Origin: Limnoglobus roseus
GTDB taxonomy: Bacteria; Planctomycetota; Planctomycetia; Gemmatales; Gemmataceae
NCBI RefSeq assembly: GCF_008254045.1
Contig: NZ_CP042425.1
Span: forward strand, 4,402,001-4,466,000
Direction of reading: 5' to 3'
Length of the DNA stretch: 64,000 bases
The notes beneath the pieces are model-generated. The model saw only the letters and a list, made by a program, of their open reading frames with translations, did not search any database and was not told where the DNA came from. A program made the position numbers and the translations under genes. This document shows positions 15,598 to 23,272 of this stretch, piece after piece (position 1 is the stretch's first letter; each line of letters begins with the position of its first letter).

Positions 15598-18045
15598 ATG
15601 AGCCGTCCCCCGGCACAACCCGACGGGCTGTCCCCGACCGAAGTGGCCGAGCGGGTCGCGGCCGGGCGGGTCAACCGGCCGCCCCGCGACGGCTGGCGGG
15701 CCTACGCCGACATCGCCCGGCGGAACACGCTCACGCTGTACAACGCGCTGGTCGTGCCGGCGGCGGTCGGCCTGTTCCTGCTGGCGGACTATCGGGCGGC
15801 GTGGGCCGTCGGCGCGATGGCGGTGGCGAACGGGGCGCTCGGGCTGGCCCACGAACTCCGGGCGAAGCGGCACCTCGACCGCCTGAGCGTGCTCGGCGAG
15901 GCGCGGGTCCGCGTCCGGCGGGGCGGCACGGACGTGCCCCTGCCGTCAGGCCACGTCGTCGCGGACGACGTCGTGCTGCTCGCCGCCGGCGACACGGTGG
16001 TGGCCGACGGGGCTGTCGTCGCGGCCGATTTTCTCGAACTGGACGAGGCCCTCCTCACCGGCGAGTCGGACCCGGTTCCGAAGGCGGTCGGCGACCCGGT
16101 CAAGTCCGGGAGCGTTTGCGTCGCGGGCGGCGGGGCGTACCGGGCCGAGCAAGTGGGGGCCGCGGCGTTCGCCCACCGGGTGGCCGCCGCGGCGCGGCAG
16201 TACCGGCACGCCCCCGGGCCGACGCAGGCGACCCTCGACCGCCTGGTGCGCGGGCTGACGGTTGTGGCGGTCGGCCTGTGCCTGGGGTACGTGCTGCTGC
16301 ACCTCGTCCGCGGCTTCCCGGCGGCCGACCTGGTGTCGATGGTCGCGGCCACGATCACGTCGATGGTGCCGCAAGGATTGGTGCTGCTCGCCACGCTCGT
16401 GTTCGTCCTCGCGGCGACGCGGCTCGGCCGGCGGGGGGCCGTCGTCCAGCAGTTGGCGGCCGTCGAGGGGCTGGCCGCCGTGGACGTGATTTGCGCCGAC
16501 AAGACCGGAACCCTGACCACGGGCCGGCAGACGCTCGACCGCGTCGTGGCGTTCGCCGAACCCGAGGCCGCGGTGCGGCGGTGGCTGGGCGGGTTTGCCG
16601 CAACGAGCGCGGACGGGCTGAACAAGAGCATCCAAGCCCTTCGCGAAGCACTGGCGGCCGAGGCGGAACACATCGACGTCCGCGACCAGTTGCCGTTCCA
16701 GTCCCACAACCGCTGTAGCGCGATCGTCGCGAACGGGACGGGCGAGCCGCGGCTGTTCGTGCTCGGCAGTTTCGAAGTCCTCGCCCCCCGCCTCCCGGAA
16801 TCGGGTCGGGCCGCCGTCGAAGCCGCCTGGCGGGAACTGCTCCCGACCGGGCTGCGCCTGCTCGCGTTCGCGGACGGGCACGCCGGCCCCGAAGGATTCC
16901 AGGGTCGGTTGCCCGACATTCCCCTTCGCCCGTTAGCCGTCGTCGCCCTGCGGGACGAGTTGCGGCCGCGAGTGGCGGACGTATTGGCGGGGTTGGCCGC
17001 CCAGGGCATCCGCCTCAAGGTCGTGTCCGGCGACCACCCGGAGACCGTGCGGGCCACCGTCCGGGCGCTCGGGGCCGCCTTCGGTGAGCAGTCCATCGTG
17101 ACGGGCGACGAGTGGGCGAATGCCGCCGACCGCGTCGCACTGGCCGAGCGGTGCGACCTCTTCGGCCGGGTGTCGCCGGAGCAGAAGGTGGCCCTCGTCG
17201 CCGCCCTCCAGCAGGCCGGGCACCGGGTCGGCATGATCGGGGACGGGGTGAACGACGTGCTGCCGATCAAGCGGGCCGACTTCGGCGTGGCGATGGGGGC
17301 GGGCAGTCAAGCGGCGAAGGCCGTGGCCGGGCTGGTGCTGGAGTCGAACGATTTCGCCGTCCTGCCCGCGGCCCTGGCGGAAGGGCGGCGGGTGGTCCAG
17401 AACGTCCGCCTCGCGGCGAAGTTGTTCCTGCTGAAGAACGTCTACACGGTGGCCCTGATCCTCGTGGCGGTCGGCGTCTGCGGGCTGCCGTTCCCGTACC
17501 TGCCGCAGCAAGTCACGCTCCTGAACGCCTTGACCATCGGCGGGCCGGCCGCGATCATCCTCGCCGGCCGGGCGACGGGCCGAACCGGCGGCCCGAACTT
17601 CTACGCCGACGTCGGCCGCTTCGTGCTGACGGCCGGCGCGGCGACGAGCGCCGCCGGCCTGGCCGTTTACCTCGGGTCGCTCCTCACGCTGGGCCACGAC
17701 GCGGAAACGGCCCGTACGCTCTTGCTGACGACGCTGATCCTCGCCGGCGTCGGCAACGCGGTCGTCGCCACGGCCGGCGACCGGCGGCTGATCGCGTGGG
17801 CGGCCTTCGGCGTGGGTGGCATCGTCGCGGCGGCGGCCGTCCCGCCGGCCGCGTACTTCTTCGCCCTCGCGCCGTTGACCGGCGGCCAGTGGCTGGCCGT
17901 GGTCTTGGCGGCGGGGGCATCCGTGGTCGTTTCGGCCGCGTTCAATCTTGGTGGGGGTTTCGGAGGTGGAAGTCGATCACCAGCGGAAGGTGGTCCGACG
18001 CACGGTGGGCCAGGGGCGTCCGGACGACCGCCGCCTCGCGGATGA
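15598..18045 (+). CDS. Cation-transporting P-type ATPase, CtpE-like
   Basis: An 815-aa P-type ATPase beginning ATG 15598, 18 bp after cls. Visible motifs are the A-domain LLTGESDPVPK, membrane helix 4 with SMVPQGLVLL, the phosphorylation site ADKTGTLTTG, the hinge GDGVNDVLPIKRADFGVAMG and SQAAKAVAGLVLESNDFAVL. The GDGVNDVLPIK and VPQGL/VPEGL pattern, together with a leading GLSPTEVAERVAAGRVN, resembles mycobacterial CtpE (a Ca2+ uptake pump) rather than the SERCA-like pump encoded further right. The usual VPEG Glu in helix 4 is Gln here. Transported ion is therefore uncertain. Its last 104 bp overlap the convergent EEP nuclease gene. The C-terminal Gly/Pro-rich tail (GGGFGGGSRSP...) comes from that overlap and may be non-native. 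Confidence 0.85.
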   Translation: MSRPPAQPDGLSPTEVAERVAAGRVNRPPRDGWRAYADIARRNTLTLYNALVVPAAVGLFLLADYRAAWAVGAMAVANGALGLAHELRAKRHLDRLSVLGEARVRVRRGGTDVPLPSGHVVADDVVLLAAGDTVVADGAVVAADFLELDEALLTGESDPVPKAVGDPVKSGSVCVAGGGAYRAEQVGAAAFAHRVAAAARQYRHAPGPTQATLDRLVRGLTVVAVGLCLGYVLLHLVRGFPAADLVSMVAATITSMVPQGLVLLATLVFVLAATRLGRRGAVVQQLAAVEGLAAVDVICADKTGTLTTGRQTLDRVVAFAEPEAAVRRWLGGFAATSADGLNKSIQALREALAAEAEHIDVRDQLPFQSHNRCSAIVANGTGEPRLFVLGSFEVLAPRLPESGRAAVEAAWRELLPTGLRLLAFADGHAGPEGFQGRLPDIPLRPLAVVALRDELRPRVADVLAGLAAQGIRLKVVSGDHPETVRATVRALGAAFGEQSIVTGDEWANAADRVALAERCDLFGRVSPEQKVALVAALQQAGHRVGMIGDGVNDVLPIKRADFGVAMGAGSQAAKAVAGLVLESNDFAVLPAALAEGRRVVQNVRLAAKLFLLKNVYTVALILVAVGVCGLPFPYLPQQVTLLNALTIGGPAAIILAGRATGRTGGPNFYADVGRFVLTAGAATSAAGLAVYLGSLLTLGHDAETARTLLLTTLILAGVGNAVVATAGDRRLIAWAAFGVGGIVAAAAVPPAAYFFALAPLTGGQWLAVVLAAGASVVVSAAFNLGGGFGGGSRSPAEGGPTHGGPGASGRPPPRG

Positions 18046-18667
18046 ACAGCCCGCGGTGGAACGCCTTGTCGAGGCTGAGCGCCGGCAGGAAGGCCGGGAA
18101 CGTGCGGAACCGCGACGGCGGCGCGGTAATGTGCTGGAAGCCCTGCGAGGCGAGCGGCCCGGCGGCAAGGCGGTTCCGCCAGTCGTTGCAGTCCCCGACG
18201 ACCATCGTCGGCAGGCCCGCGGACTCGCGGAACAGGGCGTGGCCGAGCAGGCGCTCGACCTGCCAGCGGCGTTCGCCCTCGGTCAGCCCGAGGTGCCAGT
18301 GCGCGAGATGCAGGAGGCCTTCCGGCGTGTCGACGACGACCAGTTGTCCGCCGCGGGCCTTCCGCCACCCGCACCGCAGCGAGACGTGGTGCCGCCGGAG
18401 GATCGGCCACCGCGACAGAATCAAGTTGCCGTACCCGCCGCGGCGGTAGTGGTGGTTCAGCTGGAAGGCCGAGTCGGCGGCCGCGACGGCGTCGCGGAGC
18501 AACTGCGGCTGGTCGTCGCCCCGCGTGCGGCGGGCGTGCCGCGTCACCTCCTGCAGGCAGAGAACGTCCGGGTTGACGTGCTCGACGACCCGCACCACGC
18601 GGTCCAAGTCGTACCGCCGGTCCCGCCCGCCGATGCCCTTGTGGATGTTGTAGCTGAGCAGCCGCAT
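17942..18667 (-). CDS. Endonuclease/exonuclease/phosphatase (EEP) family protein
   Basis: A 241-aa EEP-superfamily enzyme. The family signature elements appear in order: MRLLSYNIHKGIGG (N-terminal Asn), DVLCLQEV (metal-binding Glu), HWHLGLTEGERRWQ, VVGDCNDW (Asp/Asn pair of the GDxN motif) and RASDHLPLVIDF (catalytic SDHLP). This subtype, with NIHKG, is often found next to cardiolipin synthase genes. That agrees with its position three genes from cls here, though on the opposite strand. The substrate (DNA, phospholipid headgroup or phosphoester) cannot be told. Its 3' end overlaps the CtpE-like gene by 104 bp, and it lies 138 bp downstream of the Ca2+ ATPase on the same strand. Confidence 0.88.
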   Translation of the reverse strand: MRLLSYNIHKGIGGRDRRYDLDRVVRVVEHVNPDVLCLQEVTRHARRTRGDDQPQLLRDAVAAADSAFQLNHHYRRGGYGNLILSRWPILRRHHVSLRCGWRKARGGQLVVVDTPEGLLHLAHWHLGLTEGERRWQVERLLGHALFRESAGLPTMVVGDCNDWRNRLAAGPLASQGFQHITAPPSRFRTFPAFLPALSLDKAFHRGLFIREAAVVRTPLAHRASDHLPLVIDFHLRNPHQD

Positions 18668-18805
18668 GGAGGGTCATCGGAAAGGGGGCGGCTCGATCCG
18701 CGAGTTCGTAGCGATCATACTTCGATGAACGCTCGCCGGTTGTCAACAGCAAGCGGGTCGATTGGTCCAGGCCGCCGCATTCACTCCCATCCTTCAATGT
18801 GAGCA

Positions 18806-21601
18806 TCAGGGGATGATGGGGTCGCGGCCGGTCACGGCGGCGGGAGGGGACGCGAGCCGACCGAACTTGACCAGTTCCACAACCCCGACCGGGGCCAGAG
18901 AGCAGGTCATCACCAGCCCCCAGTCGGCGGCGGTGAGGGGGACGGTGTGCAGCACGGATTGCAGGAACGGCGTGTAGACCGCCGCCACCTGCAGGAGGAG
19001 GCAGCCCGCCACGGCCGCCCAGAGCCAACCGTTCGTGAACAGCCGGGCGGTGAACGCCGAATGCCGCTGAGATCGGGCGTTGAAGGCGTGGAACACCTGG
19101 ACGAGGGCCAGCGTCATGAAGGCCAGTGTCGACGCGTGCCGATGGCCCGACCCCTCCGCGCCGTACCACCGCATGCCGACGAAGTACGCGAGAAGCGTGA
19201 CCCCGGTCAGCAACATTCCCTGCCAGCCGATCAACCCGATGAACGACGCAGTCATGAGCGGCTCCCGCGGGTTTCGGGGCGGCCGCTTCATTGCGTCGGG
19301 GTTCGACGGCTCCAGGGCCAACGCCATCGCCGGGAACACGTCGGTGACCATGTTCAGCCACAAGATCTGCAAGGCTCCGAGCGGGAGGGGCCAGCCGACC
19401 ATGAGAGAAGCGAACACCACCAGAATTTCGGCGAGGTTGCAGGAGAAGAGGTAGTGAACGAACCGCAGAATGTTGGAGTAGATGACCCGCCCCTGCTCGA
19501 CGGCCCCGACGATCGTGGCGAAGTTATCGTCGGTGATGACCATGGCCGCCGCTTCTTTCGCCACGTCCGTCCCCTTGACGCCCATCGCAATGCCGATGTC
19601 GGCCTGCTTGAGCGCGGGGGCGTCGTTCACCCCGTCCCCGGTCATCGCCACCACTTCGCCTCCCGCCTGGAGGGCTTTGACGATTCGCAACTTGTGCTCC
19701 GGGGAGACGCGGGCGAACACGCCCACGCCTGCGGCGGCCGTTCGCCAGCCTTCGTCGTCCAGGCCGGCCAACTCACGGCCGTGGGCGGTCCGGAGCGGTC
19801 GCCCTTGCGGGTCGCGGTCCAGGCCGAGTTGCCGGCCGATCTCGGCGGCCGTCGCCTCCTGGTCGCCGGTAATCATAACGGTGCGGATGCCGGCCCGCCG
19901 GCACCTCTCGATGGCGGCCTTGGCTTCTTCCCGCAGCGGATCGATCATGCCGACCAGGCCGACGAATACCAGCCCGCCGGTGAGGTCTTCATCGCGGTAG
20001 CCCGCCGGCAGGTCTTTGAACGCCAGGGCGAGAACGCGGAACGCCTGGCCGGCGAGCTTCTCGTTGGCCGCAAGCACCCGCTCCCGGCCTTCGGGGGTCA
20101 TCGGTCGGACGCCCTCGCAGGTGAACAACCCGGTGCTGGCTTCGGCGACGACACTCGGACCGCCTTTGACGTAGGCGACGGCCGGGCCGCCCGGCGAGCA
20201 GTGCACGGTCACCATCCGCTTCGACTCACTGCTGAACGGCACCTCGCCGACCCGGGGCGACTCCCGCTCCAGGTCGTCCTTTCCCATCCTGGCCTTGACG
20301 GCGGCGACGAGCAGTGCCCCTTCCGTCGGGTCGCCGAGGACGGCGGCCGAACCGCCGGCCCGGTCGAGAGTCGCGTCGGAACAGAGCACGCCGACCCGCA
20401 GGGCGAGCGCCAGGTGCTGATCGGCGTGGACGTCGAGGGCACGGCCGTTCTCGCGGAACTCACCCGCCAGGGCGAAGCCGGCGCCCGACACGTCGATCCG
20501 GCGATCCCCGAGTTGGAGGGCGCAAACGGTCATCTCGTCCCGGGTAAGGGTGCCGGTCTTGTCCGTGCAAATAACTGTAGTCGAGCCGAGTGTCTCGACG
20601 GCGGGCAGGCGGCGGACGAGGGCACCCATGCGGGCCATCCGCTGCATGCCGAGGGCCAGCGTCATGGTGGCGACGGCGGGCAGGCCCTCGGGCACGGCCG
20701 CGATGGCGAGCGAGATGCCGATCTTGAGCATGGAAACGAAGTCGTTGCCCCGCAGCCAGCCCGCGAGGACGATCACCGCACAGAGTACCAGGACGACTCC
20801 GATCAGGGCGTGCCCGAGTTGCGCCAGCTTGCGTTCGAGCGGGGTGTCGCGGCCGCCGGCCTCGTCGATCAGCGCCCCGATCCGGCCGACCTCCGTCCGC
20901 ATACCAGTGGCCGTCACGAGGAGCCGGCCGCGGCCGTCCGTCACCGCCGTGCCGAGGTACGCCATGTCCAGCCGGTCGCCGAGCGGGGCGACGTCATCCA
21001 GCACAGGTTCGACAGACTTCCCGACCGGGAGCGATTCTCCGGTCAGCGCGGCCTCTGCCACTTGTAGGCGAACGCACTCGACGACTCGCCCGTCGGCGGG
21101 CACCCGCGACCCGGCGGCGAGAAGGACGATGTCGCCGGGCACCAACTCGGCAGCGGGAATTTCGCGGTCCATGCCACCTCGGGTGACGCGGGCCGTCGGC
21201 ACCGCCTGCCGCTGCAACGCGGTGAGCGACTGCTCGGCGCTCCACTCGGTCAGGAACCCGACGACCGCGTTCAGGACGAGGACGACCAAGACGGCGACCG
21301 CCTCGATGTTATCCCCGAGTGCGAACGCGACTCCGGTCGCCACGGCGAGGAGGCCGACGATGAGGCTGTTGAACTGGCTCGCGAGGATCGAGAGGGCGGA
21401 CCGCCCCTTCGAGTGGGTCAGTGTGTTCGCGCCGTGTCGCGCCCGCCGCCGGACCGCCTCGGCATTGCTCAGGCCGCTCGAAAGGTTGGTCTTCAGAGTT
21501 CCGGCGACCTCTTCGACCGGCAGCGTGTGCCAGTGCCGTTCCTGTTCACCGGCAGTGGCGAGGTGATCGCTCGCAAGTTCGGCGTGCGGGCCGTTCGTCA
21601 T
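18806..21601 (-). CDS. Calcium-type P2A ATPase (PacL/SERCA-like)
   Basis: A 931-aa P2-type ATPase. I use ATG 21601, which has GAGG 9 nt upstream, rather than the GTG at 21616. The N-terminal cation-ATPase domain (WHTLPVEEVAGTLKTN, LSNAEAVRRRARHG) comes first. The A-domain follows (VPADGRVVE, ALTGESLPVGK), then helix 4 with IAAVPEGLPAV, phosphorylation motif DKTGTLTRDEM, hinge GDGVNDAPALKQADIGIAMG, and GTDVAKEAAAMVITDDNF. The C-terminal membrane domain contains LQILWLNMVTDVFPAMALA. VPEGLP plus NMVTD are the residues typical of Ca2+ (or Ca2+/Mn2+) export pumps. Together with MgtA and the CtpE-like pump this makes three P-type ATPases within 14 kb. Confidence 0.9.
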   Translation of the reverse strand: MTNGPHAELASDHLATAGEQERHWHTLPVEEVAGTLKTNLSSGLSNAEAVRRRARHGANTLTHSKGRSALSILASQFNSLIVGLLAVATGVAFALGDNIEAVAVLVVLVLNAVVGFLTEWSAEQSLTALQRQAVPTARVTRGGMDREIPAAELVPGDIVLLAAGSRVPADGRVVECVRLQVAEAALTGESLPVGKSVEPVLDDVAPLGDRLDMAYLGTAVTDGRGRLLVTATGMRTEVGRIGALIDEAGGRDTPLERKLAQLGHALIGVVLVLCAVIVLAGWLRGNDFVSMLKIGISLAIAAVPEGLPAVATMTLALGMQRMARMGALVRRLPAVETLGSTTVICTDKTGTLTRDEMTVCALQLGDRRIDVSGAGFALAGEFRENGRALDVHADQHLALALRVGVLCSDATLDRAGGSAAVLGDPTEGALLVAAVKARMGKDDLERESPRVGEVPFSSESKRMVTVHCSPGGPAVAYVKGGPSVVAEASTGLFTCEGVRPMTPEGRERVLAANEKLAGQAFRVLALAFKDLPAGYRDEDLTGGLVFVGLVGMIDPLREEAKAAIERCRRAGIRTVMITGDQEATAAEIGRQLGLDRDPQGRPLRTAHGRELAGLDDEGWRTAAAGVGVFARVSPEHKLRIVKALQAGGEVVAMTGDGVNDAPALKQADIGIAMGVKGTDVAKEAAAMVITDDNFATIVGAVEQGRVIYSNILRFVHYLFSCNLAEILVVFASLMVGWPLPLGALQILWLNMVTDVFPAMALALEPSNPDAMKRPPRNPREPLMTASFIGLIGWQGMLLTGVTLLAYFVGMRWYGAEGSGHRHASTLAFMTLALVQVFHAFNARSQRHSAFTARLFTNGWLWAAVAGCLLLQVAAVYTPFLQSVLHTVPLTAADWGLVMTCSLAPVGVVELVKFGRLASPPAAVTGRDPIIP

Positions 21602-21965
21602 GCCGTTAGTCCTCACGGGATTTTTCGGCTGAGCTGGCAGCGTTGTTGAACGGCCGAAACGGCTCGAAGGATGAAACCCTCATGCTACTCGCCCGAGCTT
21701 GGTCCACGCCTATCTCATACCGCTTACGTCTTTCCGTCAGCCTTGAGCGTTCGGGAATCGCTCCAAGCGAGCTTCTCGCAAACGACAACGGTGAAGGCGG
21801 TCACGATATTGGTTCGCCTAGCCGGGATTGACCGGACTTTCGGCATTCATTTCAGCCCTGCTTAGTATTCGCTGACCGGCACAGAATAGTCGGCCTCATG
21901 ATACGCTCACTCTACATGGCCATCAGGCCATGTTCAGATGTCTGAATTACCGGTGCGGTCCGAGG
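21602..21965. other. Intergenic region without a supported gene
   Basis: This 364-bp gap lies upstream of the Ca2+ ATPase and downstream of the single receiver gene (both minus). Short plus-strand frames of about 60 codons exist, but they have no ribosome site and no recognisable product. The sequence is less GC-rich than its surroundings and presumably holds the promoter of the ATPase gene. I could not pick out clear promoter boxes. Confidence 0.5.
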
Positions 21966-22424
21966 TCACGTTTCTCGACTGCCGACCGGTTCCGGGATGC
22001 GTTGTGCCCCCCTACGCTGGTCGTCATTTCGGGACCACATCGACTGCGGCTCCATGATTAGCTGCTCCAGCAACGCCCGTAACAGGACTGGCTCGGCGGG
22101 CTTGAAAATGTAATGGCGGATGCCGAGTTCTCGGCCACGCGCCTGGTGGATCGCTGACGTGTGGCCGCTGATGACGACGACGGGCGTACCTCCGCACCCC
22201 CCGAGTTGCCGGAAGTGGGCGGTGAACGCGAACCCGTCCATTGGGGCCATGCCGATGTCGAGCAGCACGACGGCCGGCCGGCGGACCCTGACGGCTGCGA
22301 GTGCGGCGGCCCCGCTATACCGCGGGGCCGCGTCGTATCCCCAGAGTGTGCAGAGATCGGCCATGCTGTCGGCCGCGTCGGGTGAGTCGTCCACCACCAA
22401 CACGTGAGGTCGTAGAACGTCCAT
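21966..22424 (-). CDS. Single-domain response regulator receiver
   Basis: A 152-aa CheY-like protein. I place the start at ATG 22424 (MDVLRPHVLVVDDSPDAADS); the open frame continues upstream but has no receiver features. The phosphorylation Asp is in VVLLDIGMAPMDGF, the switch Ser in VVVISGHTS, and the conserved Lys in YIFKPAEP. There is no output domain, only a short polar tail after the last helix. It probably relays phosphate within the adjacent kinase/regulator set (22.6-25.2 kb). It is read in the same direction, 197 bp downstream of the LuxR-type regulator. Confidence 0.85.
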   Translation of the reverse strand: MDVLRPHVLVVDDSPDAADSMADLCTLWGYDAAPRYSGAAALAAVRVRRPAVVLLDIGMAPMDGFAFTAHFRQLGGCGGTPVVVISGHTSAIHQARGRELGIRHYIFKPAEPVLLRALLEQLIMEPQSMWSRNDDQRRGAQRIPEPVGSRET

Positions 22425-22621
22425 GTAAATTCCCGACGACCCCGGTGGGTCGGAACTCGCGGCTGTTACGAGACGGACGGACGTGAAATTGCCTTTGACG
22501 CCAATTATGCGACCAGGACTGGGACGGGCCGACAGGTAACAGGACAGAAGTGTTGGGGGAATTGGGAAAAGGCGTGTCGGACAATGCCCGGATTCGGGGA
22601 GAGTTGCCTGACACGGAGTCG

Positions 22622-23272
22622 TCAGCCTTCTTGAAGCCAGCCCTGCTGGACGGCGTAGCGGACGAGGGCGGACCGGCTCTGGAGGCCGAGCTTCTCCATC
22701 GCCCTCGCCCGGTACGTCTCGACCGTCTTGATGCTCAGTTCGAGTTTGGCGGCGATCTCCTTGTTGCTGTACCCGGCGGCGGTCGATAGGGCGACCTCGG
22801 CCTCCCGATCGCTCAACTCGCCGTTCGCCACGCCGCCGTTCGTCGGCTGGCCGACGAACCCGCCCACCACCTTGCCGGCCATGCTCGGGTCCAGGTAGAC
22901 GCCGCCGCCCGCGACCACCCGGATGGCGTGGATGAGATCCTCGGGGGCCGCCCGCTTGAGCACGTACCCGGCCGCCCCGGCCGCCAAGAGCTGCCGGATG
23001 TACCCCTTGTCCTCGTGTACGGTCAGGGCCAGCACCCGGGCGGTCGGGCACTCCTGCCGCATCCGCTTGGTCGCCTGGGAGCCGGTCATGCCGGGCATCG
23101 ACACGTCCATGACCACCACGTCCGGCCGCAGCACGACCACCTGCTCGCAGGCGGGGAGACCGTCGGCCGCCTCACCGACGACGGTCATCCCCGGCTGGGA
23201 GTTGATCAAGGCTTTTAGACCCTCGCGGACGACCGCGTGGTCGTCCACGAGAAAGATCCGCTGCTTAGCCAT
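22622..23272 (-). CDS. NarL/FixJ-type response regulator with LuxR HTH
   Basis: A 216-aa regulator. ATG 23272 is preferred because AGGAAGGA lies about 10 nt upstream; an in-frame GTG at 23293 overlaps that site. Receiver domain residues are FLVDDHAVVREGL, phosphoacceptor Asp in VVVMDVSMPGM, and Lys in GYVLKRAAPEDL. The LuxR-type helix-turn-helix is at ~150-210: LSDREAEVALSTAAGYSNKE and LSIKTVETYRARAMEKLG. It overlaps the end of the PAS kinase gene by 8 bp, so the two are translationally coupled and form a cognate NarX/NarL-like pair. Targets are unknown. The nearest candidates are the neighbouring pumps and stress genes. Confidence 0.92.
   Translation of the reverse strand: MAKQRIFLVDDHAVVREGLKALINSQPGMTVVGEAADGLPACEQVVVLRPDVVVMDVSMPGMTGSQATKRMRQECPTARVLALTVHEDKGYIRQLLAAGAAGYVLKRAAPEDLIHAIRVVAGGGVYLDPSMAGKVVGGFVGQPTNGGVANGELSDREAEVALSTAAGYSNKEIAAKLELSIKTVETYRARAMEKLGLQSRSALVRYAVQQGWLQEG

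Noticed and set aside
21643..21865. Two overlapping plus-strand frames of ~60 codons
   Set aside because: No ribosome site, mutually overlapping frames, no family.
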